A stretch of 64,000 nt of DNA from Aquilaria yunnanensis (GCA_039654915.1 CM077596.1:54992501-55056500), one strand, 5' to 3'; counted from the first letter of the stretch, positions 11,049-21,555 are shown. A program made the numbers and translations. The notes: generated by a model from the letters alone, not told the origin.

Positions 11049-11928
11049 TTGTGAAACCAATTTTGGAAAATTTATGTTTTTCCTTTCACATTTTTCTCTA
11101 TATATATTAACACATCATAATCTTACATAACCTACACAAATGTAAGTATCTCTCATCTTATTATTTAGAAAAATCATATTTTCTAATATTGAAATTATGC
11201 ATGATTCTTTGTTATTGATGCCTTGGATTTAAGCTTATTCTTATTCTTCTTCTTTTGCTCTCTCTATATATGTATGTATGTATGCATATATGTATGTCCT
11301 GTATGTACGTATGTGTGTATTCTTTTATTTTGAGAATCCATTTTTAATTGACACAATATTATTGTATAATGATACATTTCAGTTATATGAAATTCTTACT
11401 TTGTATGTTTTCAAGATTTGAATTATGATATTTTATCATTTGGATTGCAATTATAACTAAATTTTATCTATATTGTTGTATCTTCTTTTAAAATATATTA
11501 ATTTTTCATCATTTTCATATTTAGGGATAAACTTTGAAGCTATGTTATGGAAGATGCAAAGACGAGATTAGGGATTGCAACGGAGCGGATCGAGCGTAGA
11601 GCCGCCGCACCCACTACCCATTTGCCAAGCTTGACGGGTAAGAAATACCACCTGTGCCCACCACCTGTGGGTCACGGGCACCCTATAGATTATCCACCAT
11701 CGATTGGCAACATCAACTTGCTTTTCTTCTCCTTGACAACATCAGCAATAGCTACAAATGAAAAATCGACAAAAAAATTACACTTTGGTTGTATATAAAC
11801 TCATCGTGAAGAAGTAGAAAAAAGACAAGAAAATGAAGACCCAGTTACCCAGAAACTCGAGGAGTGAAGGGAGGAAAAACGAAGAAATGGAAATGACGGA
11901 AAACGGGCGGAGGAAGATGGGGTGGGTG
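11049..11928. other. Intergenic DNA left of the MULE
   Basis: AT-rich to 11530, then a GC-richer block with phrases such as GACGGGTA and GTGGGTCACGGGCACCC that often occur in plant DNA transposons. Comparable phrases (GCGGGTCTACCCATGGGCC, GTGGGTCGGGTATC) occur right of the MULE at 21840-21960, so the MULE may sit inside an older element. The frame at 11547-11798 is not recognised. Confidence 0.3.
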
Positions 11929-11938
11929 TATTTATAAA
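11929..11938 (+). repeat. Candidate left target-site duplication of the MULE
   Basis: TATTTATAAA, identical to 21546-21555. Ten bases fits the 8-11 bp duplications of Mutator-like elements, but the sequence is A/T-only and TATA-like, so chance is possible. Confidence 0.5.
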
Positions 11939-12056
11939 AGTACTGATTGCATAAGCCTGGCTTATGCCATAAGCTTACCTTCTACTATATAACTATTGTC
12001 ACTTCAACCCCTACCTATTAGAAACTAACATTCGGCAGACGCGCTACAATTTCTAT

Positions 12057-12112
12057 GAAATTACGAGCGTGCCACCGCGTCCAAATCTCTCGAAATTACA
12101 TCTCATGCCATC
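12057..12112 (+). repeat. Left subterminal boxes of the MULE
   Basis: GAAATTACGAGCGTGCC (12057) and GAAATTACATCTCATGCC (12093), 36 bases apart. They mirror two ATTACATCCGTGCCAT boxes 35 bases apart on the opposite strand at 21453-21501. Paired, equally spaced boxes are plausible transposase-binding sites. Confidence 0.5.
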
Positions 12113-12629
12113 CAATAAATATCTGAGCGCGAAAACCGATACATTTCAACTTCTCCGAGAAGCTTCTGTTCTGTCGTCGACGAATCGTTGCATACTGTTC
12201 CATTCAGCCACTAAACTCGATTTTCCGTTGAAACGCCGGAGAGAATCTCTGCCCTAGCCACTAAACTTCCATCGTGAAAAACAAGCCAACGATAAACAAC
12301 GATGATGACATCACAGGAAGAAGAAACGCTTAGTGAGCAACTGTAAGTACATCTAACCTGTTGCATCTTCCACTGTTTGTCGTTCTTTCGCACCATAAAC
12401 GTATTTAATCCCTGCAGAAAATCGATAATCAGAGCGACAAAAAAGAGAAAAGCTTCTGAACAAGGGAAATAAGAAAAACAAAAGAAAATCAGACCGGCTA
12501 CAAAAGACGAACTACAAGAATCTACGAGGAGTAAAAAAATTGGAAAGAAGTCAAAAGAAATCAAGAATCAAAGGTATCTCTCTTTTTTGTTCTTTTAACG
12601 GTATCCGTATGTTCCTCTATGTTGTTCAA

Positions 12630-13175
12630 ATGTGAATGTGTTTGTTCTTTTGAGGAGGTTTGTGCGTCTTAGATCTCGTGTTTTCTTAAAGTGCATGTTT
12701 GTTCTTTTGTGTGTTTGTCCTTTTAGAAGTGCCTGTTTGTTCCTTTGGAAGGCATTGTTGGTTCTTTTGTGCTTGCAACAGGCCTGTATGTTCTTTTGTG
12801 TGTTTGTTCTTTTAGAAGTGCCTATTTGTTCCTTTAGAAGGCATTGTTGGTTCTTTTGTGCTTACAACAGGCCTGTATGTTCTTTTGTGTGTTTGTTCTT
12901 TTAGAACTGCCTGTTTGTTCCTTTAAAAGGCATTGTTGGTTCTTTTGTGCTTACAACAGGCCTGTTCGTTCTTTTGTGTGTTTGTTCCATTAGAAGCCAT
13001 TGTTGGTTCTTTTGTTCTTACAGCAGCCCTGTTTGTTCTTTTGTGTGTTTGTTCTTTTAAAAGTGCCTGTTTGTTCCTTTAGAAGGCATTGTTGGTTCTT
13101 TTGTGCTTACAACTGGCCTGTTTGTTCCTTTGGTTGTTTGTTCTTTTAGAAGTGCCTGTTTGTTCCTTTAGAAGG
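12630..13175 (+). repeat. ~88 bp minisatellite ending on an exon's 3' splice site
   Basis: About six units contain GTGCCTGTTTGTTCCTTTAG followed by AAGGCATTGTTGG and a GTTCTTTTGTGCTTACAACA part (near 12727, 12817, 12906, 12987, 13060, 13151). The last unit runs straight into the first firm ULP exon: its TTTAG is the splice acceptor and its AAGGCATTG equivalent is AAGGTATTG of the exon. The intron thus contains repeated copies of its own acceptor. Confidence 0.8.
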
Positions 13176-14049
13176 TATTGTGGAGCAGAAAAATGCTGTT
13201 GTGGAGCTTGGGTTTGAAAAGCTTTTCCATCTTCCCGGGATCACTATTAGGCAGGAGCTGATGACATTTTTAATCTCCGCCTTTGACTGCAACTCTTCGA
13301 GTCTATGTATTCCAAACAAGAGGGAGATTGAGATTGACGCTGCTGATGCCCATGTATTATTTGGGATACCCTTTGGGCAGATCACTGTGCCAACATATGA
13401 CATGTTCTTCACACCAAACTCTGATCGAGCCCCCTTATTTGCTTCTTGGGCGCAGCAATTTGGTGGCAAATCCCCACACCCGAGGCAACTAAGGGAAGCA
13501 ATTCTTCAGGACATTGAGGGAGGGGACAGTTTCAAGAGGAACTTTATTGTCTTTGTTGTTACACATTTGATTGCTCCAACAGCAAAAGCAAATGACTGCA
13601 CATGGAAAGTTGTGAAAGCAACAGAGGATTTGTCATTTGTCAAGAGTATGAACTGGGCTCAGTACTTGATTGATTCTCTTGTTTCATCAATAGAAAAATA
13701 CAAGCAGAAAAGTTCAATGGCCAACATTGGTGGATGCACCTTTCTCCTTCAGGTATTCCTCTTATCATGTCATAACATTATTAGGTCGCTATTGTTACAA
13801 CTAACTAATTCTAAAAAGTTCATCCGCAGCAACTATACTTTGACAGATTTTGGATGAAGGGACAACCAACTGTTGCTAGGCAAATACCAAGAGTGTCTGG
13901 ATGGGACAACAAATTAATCATCCAAAGAATCAACCAAGAAAAAGCTGCAGGTTCCTTTGGACTGGGAAAGGTAACACTCTTTCTTCTTTTTTTTTCTCTT
14001 TTGTTCTTTTACATGTTATTGTTTGTTCTTTTAGAATCTTTTTTTTGTG

Positions 14050-14315
14050 CTTGTTTATTCTCTTACATGTTTGTTATTTTGCACGTTCTTGTCTGTACTT
14101 TAACCATATGTACATGTTATTATTTGTTCTTTTAGGCTTCTTTATTTGTTCTTGTTTATTCCTTTACATGGTAGTGTTTGTTCTTTTCCAAGTTCTTGTC
14201 TGTACTTTTACATGTTACTCTTTGTTCTTTTAGAATTCTGTGTTTGTTATTTGTTGTATCACTTGTTGTTTTATATTCTGTTGGTTGTACCTTTTATATC
14301 AATGTTTGTTCTTTT
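14050..14315 (+). repeat. Intronic segment duplicated in a later intron of the same gene
   Basis: About 240 bp here is roughly 90% identical to 16990-17247, including CTTCTTTATTTGTTCTTG, TGTCTGTACTTTTA and TTGGTTGTACCTTTTATATC. Both lie in introns of the Ulp1-like gene. Confidence 0.8.
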
Positions 14316-14889
14316 CCACGTTCTTGTCTGTAATTTTATATGTTACTCTTTGTTCATTCCCATTGTTTTTTATGTTTAGGTGGCGGATGATACACTGGTT
14401 GCTACTGTCAGACAAAAATGGTTGGAAAACTTGCAGAACACATCTAGAGAGGCTGAGGAAAATGCACAGAGAGAATCGGCCTTACAAGAGGTTGAAAGAT
14501 TTGAGGAACTTATTGATGCTGTGTTACAGCATGCAAAGAGGGCTGCGGATGCCAATCGGGATTTGTTTAATGCCATGAAAGATGCCATGGATGCCTACCC
14601 TGATCAGACAACAACCATTGCAGAATACATGGCAATGAGGACACCTGCAAAAGAAGGGCCATCTGACTCTCAGTTCAGTTCAACTGCCCTCAACCAAATT
14701 CACGAGTTGACACAGCTGTGGGAGCGTGCAAGAGAACGATTCACGCAACCACAAAGACACAGCTGTGAGAGCGTGCGTAAAGGAGCATCTGATGATGATG
14801 GCGAAAAAGAGGATGAGCAGATAAATGCAGAGGATTTATGTTCTGATGATTTGCAGCAAGATCATCATGACAGTGATGACGATGATGAT

Positions 14890-15010
14890 TTGCAGCAACC
14901 AGGGAAGCAAGCAGGCAATGAAGCACAACATGAACCATAGCCAGAGCAACCAGCAGAGCAAGGAGGCAACGAAGCACAACATGAATCACAGGCAGAGCAA
15001 CCAGGGGAGC
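14890..15010 (+). repeat. 51-base coding minisatellite in the ULP gene
   Basis: Two and a half units of 51 bases (17 codons) encode a Gln/Glu/Pro-rich acidic repeat of the type QPGKQAGNEAQHE. The premature TAG at 14938 lies in the first unit where the second has CAG. The repeat sits in the disordered linker between the mobile-type domain and the peptidase domain. Confidence 0.75.
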
Positions 15011-16989
15011 AAGGAGTTGACAAAGCTCTGGAAAACCCTGTCGAAGAAAAACATGCGAAAAAACAGAGGATTACGTTCCTCTTTTCACGCAAGTTTGGTA
15101 ATGAACAACATGAATCACTTCATACATGCCATGAAGGAAAAAGAGATCAAACACAACATAAACCAGTTTGTATGTTCTTTTTTTCTTGTTCTTTCTTTTA
15201 TCAGTTACTTTTTTGTTCTTTTCTTTTATGTGTTTGTTCTTCTTTACTTTTTTGTTTGTTCTTTTATGTGTTTGTTTTACTTTTTGTTATTTTATGTGTG
15301 ACTAATTGTTCTTTTACCATATGTGCATGAAGATGAAAGTGATTTACGTTTTGATGATCTGGAGGAACATGATCATCACAGTATGTTCTCGTAAGTTCTT
15401 TTATGAGTTACTTTATGTTGTTTTATTAGTTACTAATTGTTCTTTTACCATATGTACATGAAGAATCGATTGCTATTCAGACCAAGAAACAAGAAGAGAC
15501 AAATAAGAGTAAGCTTCTATTCTTTCACTATTAATTTTGTTAATGATTGTTTTCTTTTTTGCATTACAAATGATCTTCTACATTTTCTCTACAGAACCTG
15601 TGAATTACTTGGATGAGATACCAGACTTCACATTGCTGTCGGACTCTCCAACTGATAATGCTGTTCCCAACTCTCCCATATCAAAACTCCTAACTGAGCT
15701 TCCAATATTGAGGCCTCCACCAAATACTTTGAATGAACAAACCAAGGAACCAGAGGTAGCTACCAGGGACATCAGCTTCATTCAAAATGAATTCATCCGA
15801 AAGTATGCTGCACATGCACCTACTGAAAACCTTACAGACCTTGAAATTAAGGCTGTGGATAAGGCACTTTCGATGAGGTATTATTCCTGCAAATTTAATA
15901 TTCTATCAAACAAGTTTTGAGACCAGTTTTGTTTGTTCTGTTGTCCATTGGCGTTTGTTCTTTTAGAAAGACTTGTGTGTTCTTTTAGAAGTGCTTATTT
16001 GTTCTTTTCTCCATTGGTGCTTGTTCTTTTAGAAAGCCTTGTTTGTTCTTTTAGAAGTGCGTGTTTGTTCTTTTAGTCCCTTGTATAAATTACTTGTGAT
16101 TTTTAATCTGCAGTTCAAGTTTGATTCAAATTTCTGATAATTCGGTTCCAACGAACACACTTGCAACATTAATTGGTGAAGGTTACATTGAAGTACAAAT
16201 TGTACAAGTGTGGACAGCCCTGCTAAACATCAAGGAAAACCAGAGTCCTCACAGGAAAAGGGCTTTCATCACTCCTTTCTTATCAGTTATCCCAAACCAC
16301 TGCTCTAATTCATTTTTTTTTTGCATGTTATTGTTTGTTCTTTTTAGAATTCTATGCTTGTTCTTTCTTCTGTCCGTGTTTGTTCTTTTATGTTCCTTTA
16401 TCAGTGTGTACTTTTGGATATTCTTGTCTATATCTTTTCATGCTACTGTTTGCTAATTTATATGCTTCTGTTTGTCCTTTTGCATGTTGGTGCTTTTTCT
16501 TCCGCGTCTCTCTGCTCATTTCCACAAGTTCACTGCCATGAATATCCTGGATAATGGGACAAACCAAAAGAAGAAGGAAAAAGCTATTCTTGAGGAGATT
16601 AAACGAACAGGAATTGAAACTTTGAGAAACTGGACTGCAAGCCAGAATTTATAGCCACTGGAACAATATGAACTGGTAGAATTTATTTTTTATTGTTATT
16701 CCACTTATGTTAGTGTGTATTATTTGTTATTTTTATCTAAAGTATAATTTTACTTTGATGTAGATTTTCTTTCCTGTCATCCAACACGAACACTTTTTCA
16801 TTATCGTGTTTGATATGAAAGCAAGAAAAGTCAAGACAATTGACAACCTGCAGCCAGTAGAAGCAAGATACCAGAAAATAAGAAGTGCACTCGTAAGTCG
16901 CTCAATCTCTGGTCAATCTATCTGTTCTTTTATGTGTTGCCTCTTATTCTTTTATTCTGAAAGATATGTACATATCATTTCTTGTGTTA

Positions 16990-17247
16990 CTGTTTATTCT
17001 TTTAGAATTCTTTTTTTAATCTTTTTGTCTGTACTTTGACCTTATGTACATGTTACTGTTTGTTCTTTTAGTCTTCTTTATTTGTTCTTGTTTATTCTTT
17101 TACATGTTAGTGTTTGTTCTTTTCCAGGTTCTTGTCTGTACTTTTACGTGTTACTCTTTGTTCTTTTAGAATTCTCTGTTAGTTATTTGTTGTATGACGT
17201 GTTGTTTTATATTTTGTTGGTTGTACCTTTTATATCAATGTTTGTTC
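16990..17247 (+). repeat. Second copy of the duplicated intron segment
   Basis: Partner of 14050-14315. At its 3' end it switches abruptly to a ~48 bp sequence (17247-17294, CTTCTACTATATAACTACTG...) that otherwise occurs near the left end of the MULE at 11969-12016. Confidence 0.8.
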
Positions 17248-17869
17248 CTTCTACTATATAACTACTGTCACTTCAACTCCTACGTATTAAAAACTGTGAC
17301 TCATTGGATGCTTTTTTTTCTTTTTGTTTCAGATGTTAGTATTCAACTTTTACTTTGTCGAAAACAATATCAAACTCAAGCATGCAGTAACAGTCTTCAA
17401 ACCCTCACATGTGAAGCTGCTTTGGAAGGAAGTAATGCATAAAGCTGGCAGGAAAGATGAATATATATTGAACGCAGTTGATTGTGGAATTTTCACATGT
17501 AGGTATTTGGAACTTTATGAGGGTAAGCAGTTTCATTCTGACTTGGGACCAAATGACATAATGAAGATTCATCTCATCAAGATTGCAGCGGAACTTCTCC
17601 TGTCGGAGTACAACAGCAAAAGGAATATTGTTCTTAGCGCCATAGGACAGTAGAGAAACAAACTCTTAGGCCAATTGTTATACTTTTGTATAGGGTTTTT
17701 GGAACTATACTGGTTGTTTCTATGCAGATTCTATATATTTTTCTATGAAGAAAATATGAATAGCAAAGAAATTATTATCCTTTTGGCAATGAAGTTTTTG
17801 TTCATTCATGTTACCTTCTATGTTACAAGGCACTATTTGTCTTCCTTATATCTTGGTTTTTTATGACTG

Positions 17870-18205
17870 ACTGTTTGTACTTTTGTTCTTTTGTGTTTCC
17901 CCTTTTCAAAACTACTCTTTGTTCTTTTAGAAAGGAACGTTTGTTCGTTTGTCCTTATGTGTTTGCTCTTTTAGAAGGATATGTTTGTTCTTTTCACTAT
18001 AACTCTTTGTTCTTTTCACTGTTACTCCTTGTTCTTTTGTTCTTTTATGTTTGTTCTTTTCACTCTAACTCTTTGTTCTTTTCACTCTTACTCTTTGTTC
18101 TTTTGTTCTTTTATATTTGTTCTTTTCACTGTGACTCTTTGTTCTTACATCAGAACAACTGTTCATTCCAATGCAACTCTTTGTTCTTACATTAGAACCT
18201 GTCTG
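17870..18205 (+). repeat. TTTGTTCTTTT array in the 3' flank of the ULP gene
   Basis: Dense short-period repeats of TTTGTTCTTTT with spacers such as CACTATAACTC. The array stops near 18200. From about 18280 the motif appears only as its complement, in the transposase gene. The frames 17863-18195 and 17981-18286 are translations of the repeat. Confidence 0.85.
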
Positions 18206-18352
18206 TACTTTTACCTGATACTACATATTCATAACACTTGTATAAAAATGTTATTCCTCTGTAAAGAATCATATAAAATTTCATAGAGGAACAAACAGTT
18301 CCCCATGAAATAACAAATTTCTAACCATAAAATAACAAAGAAATATATGAAA

Positions 18353-21137
18353 CTACTTCTTTGACTTCTTCAACTGCTTTTCAACACAACTCTGAATACG
18401 CTTCTTGCTGCGGCCCTTTGTCCTAACAGGCAACGGATTTTGTATTCCAGGCTCATCAACCCCAAACACACAACTGCTGCTAGGACCCATCGCTTGGTTA
18501 GAACTCAAACAAACACTCACCTTTATACTCAAATCTGTGACCCATTGTTCACATAAATGCCTCGCCTCCTTAATTTCGTGACATGAAATCACAACATCAT
18601 ATATATCTTTCATCAACTTGTTTCTCCAAAACATGCTAACAAACTTCACATTAGTTCCACCACCCATACTATCAATACACTTACCAGCTCTAGTATTCTT
18701 TGTCCACCTTCTCACAATATACGCAGTAGTAATTGTTGTAACATTTCTCACATTAAAAATTCTGAGGATATGCAAACAAAACCACCCCATCTCCTCAAAA
18801 TGCTTGCATGAACAATTTACCTTAATTGAATCACTGTTTCTGAAAGGCACCATGCAGTAACGTCCTTCAGAATCTTGATTTGCAACTTCATACTCAGAGA
18901 CACCATCAACCTCACTTAACAACTTGTAATCAGCAAAAGAACCAATCTCAAGCTCATCCTCAAACTCCTTATATATACGAAATGTATATACCTCAGCAGC
19001 ATGCATCAAAAGTGAACAACGAAATTTCACACTCAATGACCCTCGGTTACGAAAATCTTCACCAACCTTAGCATCTCTCCATTCTCTGATTCTCTGCTCA
19101 ATCGAATGAAACATTGACAAAAGTGATGTCTGGTTGCTGCAAATCCCATTCAACACGTGATTTGTACTTTCACTTTTCTGGGTTGACAATATACCTACAA
19201 AAAGAACAGACATTAATTCATAAAAGAACACCAACTAACGAATGAAAGAACATACACTAAAACATAAAAGAACAACCATTAACTGAAGAAAAACAAACAA
19301 CAATATATAAAACAACACACATATATAGATGGGATGGGAAATTACCCGCTGAAAAAACATCTCTGCAATAAGCAGGGCACCACTTCTCCCGCAGTGCAAA
19401 TATACTCTCCAGCCAACTATTACCTTCTAAACCAAATGTCTCTATCATATTTGACCACCTTTCAATAAACTCCTGAACAGTAATACAACCATAAAAACAC
19501 CGGCTCAAAGCTCTAGAAAACTCTTTGTTGCTGTTCATTAACCACCCCAAATGTTTTTGTGCATTCTGTGAAATATGCCACAGGCACAACCTATGCTTAG
19601 AACCAGGCAAATGTCTCTCAGTAGCAAACATAATGGCAGCATCTTGGTCTGTCATAAAAGTAGATGGCTGAACACCTCCCATACTCTCCAAAAATTGATC
19701 AAACAACCACCCAAAAGTCTCATTCTCCTCGTTGATCAAGAAGCCACAACCAAAAATAACAATCTGCCTGTGATTGTTCTCTCCAACAAAGGGGCCACAT
19801 ATGAGACCAAACATATTTGTTCTGTATGTTGTATAAAAAACAACATCACCAAAGCACTGATAATCTTCATACATACGTGAATCCCTCCATATAAAATTAC
19901 CCAAACGACCATCAACAACTTGATATTGATAGTAAAAATTGCCATCACAAACATATCTTTCTTTGAAACAATCAAGCAATGACTGCGCATCAGCACTCCC
20001 AATCTGAATTGACTTTTCACGAGTAAAAAAATTGTATAAATCCCTCTTCGTAAATCCAACAGACTCAATACCTCCACATTCTTGGTACATTATCCTGAAT
20101 GCATCTATAGCTCGAATACCAATTTGTATGAAAGACATCAACATATTCTTCTTACTATCATCTATATGCCTCGCAGCATGCAAAAAATGAGTCTGATGTT
20201 GTGGAACAAATGGATGACTATGCTGCCTATCATGTCTATCACACTTCCAAGTACCACTCATATCAATTTTAAACCTCACAAATGCCCTGCAATTAGAACA
20301 AAAACTGGCTCTTTCATGACTCCCATCAATCACAGAACTATGTTTTTCACCAGCACAAGAACAGCAAAACTCCCTTCCACAATAAGAACCATCTACCCGA
20401 CGACGGAGCCTAGTCTTCCTTACATCAAAACCATGGCTAAGACCATGCTTCCTGTAATACTCATATGTTTCATTCTCACCGCCAAACTCCATACCAGTCA
20501 TATCAATTCATTCAAATCCATCATCTTCAGAATAACCTACATGCAGCTCCATTATAAGAGCATATACAACATGCAAAAAGAACAAAGTCTAACACATAAA
20601 AGAACATACGCATTTTTAAAAGAACAAACTCTATAGCATAAAAGAACAAGGTCTAAAGCACAAAGGTACAAACAGTTATGTAGAAAGGTACAAACACTAA
20701 TGAAGTAAAGAACATAAAAGCCCAAAACATCAGTTCCGTAAAGACAACACTGTTTAAAATAGAAAAGAACAAACAGTATTATTAGAAAGAACAAACAGTA
20801 TTCTTAAAAAGAACATATACTAATATAAAAAAGAACATGTACCTTCAACATGAATACCACATGAAATCGCCAGAGAATTGGGCAATGCACCCAAATCAGA
20901 TCCCTCAACAGCTGATATCAAAGACCGAACATCTAATCCACAACCTAAATCACCAGAAACTAAGGCAGAAGGAACTAAGCCAAACATTAAAAAAACAAAT
21001 CTAACATGAAAAGGCAATCCAAATGTGAGCTACACAAATGAAACACAAATAAATATCAAGAACTCGTTCGTACCTAAGTTAACATAGCAAATAACGTCGG
21101 ACGACGGAGCAGGAGAAACATTCAGATCTAGATCCAT
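18353..21137 (-). pseudogene. FAR1/FHY3-type MULE transposase gene with one in-frame stop
   Basis: Four exons: 21074-21137, 20843-20959, 19346-20536, 18353-19194. All have GT/AG borders, the phases agree and the total is 738 codons. The N-terminus is MDLDLN. The FAR1 zinc-type DNA-binding domain (GMEFGGENETYEYYRKHG through C/H residues to HSHPF) opens exon 3. The MULE transposase core follows with its acidic residues, MTDQDAA and CLWHI. Exon 4 holds a SWIM finger, CSCKHFEEMGWFCLHI, and ends in a basic tail (KKRIQ..KQLKKSKK). TGA at 20508-20510 interrupts exon 3 just before MTGMEFGG; CGA to TGA would explain it. Translation restarting at the ATG at 20501 would keep all domains. Role: cut-and-paste transposition in the nucleus; in hosts, relatives became light-signalling regulators. 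Introns carry TTTGTTCTTTT in the sense orientation. Confidence 0.85.
20560..20842 (-). repeat. TTTGTTCTTTT array in an intron of the transposase gene
   Basis: About a dozen AAAAGAACAAA-type motifs on the plus strand lie here and in the intron at 19195-19345. In transcript sense they read TTTGTTCTTTT, the same motif and sense as in the ULP gene introns. Confidence 0.8.
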
Positions 21138-21230
21138 TACCGACAACAAGCAAACACCTCCATCAAAACAAGAGTTTCGAAACTTGTCCTTCAACGGCAC
21201 AAAAAAGAAACTAAGATCGAAATCCACATC

Positions 21231-21406
21231 GAAGAACGATCGACGCAACCAGAAACTCGCAAGACAAAGCTAGATGAAGAAACGGAGTAGAAGGAGAAGC
21301 AGAGCAACTAATCCACACAGAAGAACGATCGATGGAACCCGAAACTCGCGAGACAAAGCTAGAGAAGAAACGGAGTAGAAGAAGAAGCAAAGCAACTAAC
21401 TCTCAA
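21231..21406 (-). repeat. 88 bp tandem duplication upstream of the transposase gene
   Basis: Two copies, 21231-21318 and 21319-21406, share GAAGAACGATCGA, AGACAAAGCTAGA and GAAGAAACGGAGTAGAAG. They lie in the presumed 5' leader or promoter of the transposase gene, near the right end of the MULE. Confidence 0.85.
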
Positions 21407-21447
21407 GAAACGACAAAAAAAAAAAACAGAAAAAGAGGAAATAGGTC

Positions 21448-21545
21448 ATAATGGCACGGATGTAATTAAGTGAGCCGAATGTCAAATGGCACGGATGTAA
21501 ATAAGTCAGGCGCATATATGCGCCTGACGCACACAATAATTGGCC
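21448..21545 (-). repeat. Right end of the MULE: paired boxes plus 24 bp palindrome
   Basis: Two GGCACGGATGTAA boxes (21453 and 21488) mirror the left boxes. They are followed by a perfect 24-base palindrome at 21505-21528 (half-site GTCAGGCGCATA). The outermost bases read, inward, GGCCAATTATTG, resembling the left tip AGTACTGATTG. Confidence 0.6.
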
Positions 21546-21555
21546 TATTTATAAA
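21546..21555 (+). repeat. Candidate right target-site duplication of the MULE
   Basis: TATTTATAAA, matching 11929-11938. Confidence 0.5.

Larger units (their letters stand above)
12302..17653 (+). pseudogene. Transposon-borne Ulp1-like (C48) cysteine peptidase gene, broken by stops
   Basis: Exons read as 13175-13752, 13830-13970, 14380-15097, 15333-15380, 15464-15508, 15595-15877, 16114-16285, 16529-16675, 16764-16892 and 17333-17653, all with GT/AG borders and consistent phase. Two earlier exons (12302-12342, 12418-12573, with a KKRK basic patch) are tentative. The N-terminal part (MEQKNAVVELGFEKLF... NWAQYLIDSL) is the plant-mobile-type domain usual in these proteins. The middle is acidic and repetitive. 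The C-terminus is the peptidase: His in EHFFIIVFD, Asp in KTIDN, Cys in VDCGIFTCRY. Such enzymes cleave SUMO or ubiquitin-like tags. In-frame stops are TAG at 14938 and 16652, plus TAA in tentative exon 2 (about 12473). Each is one C-to-T change from a Gln codon. The introns carry the TTTGTTCTTTT array. Not functional as it stands unless the stops are bypassed. Confidence 0.8.
11939..21545. mobile_element. Mutator-like element carrying Ulp1 peptidase and FAR1-type transposase genes
   Basis: A ~9.6 kb unit flanked by the 10 bp match TATTTATAAA. It encodes two convergent genes: a C48/Ulp1-type cysteine peptidase (+, to 17653) and a FAR1/MULE transposase with SWIM zinc finger (-, 21137 to 18353). 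MULEs that carry a ULP-like gene are known from Arabidopsis (Kaonashi type) and melon. The ends show only weak inverted similarity: ATTG, eight bases, then TGGC or AGGC at both tips, followed by AATTACATCCGTGCCAT-like boxes. Both genes have premature stops, so this copy is probably not autonomous now. The assignment to MULE is strong; the exact ends are moderate. Confidence 0.75.

Noticed and set aside
12632..12904. 90-codon Cys/Phe-rich frame
   Set aside because: Minisatellite in an intron, not a cysteine-rich peptide gene.
12630..13175. CRISPR-like array
   Set aside because: Units are contiguous minisatellite repeats without unique spacers, in a plant intron.
17863..18286. Two frames of about 100 codons with CSFHCYSLFF-type repeats
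   Set aside because: Translations of the TTTGTTCTTTT repeat downstream of the ULP stop codon.
18618..20636. Plus-strand frames within the transposase gene
   Set aside because: Antisense shadows of the well-supported minus-strand FAR1/MULE exons.
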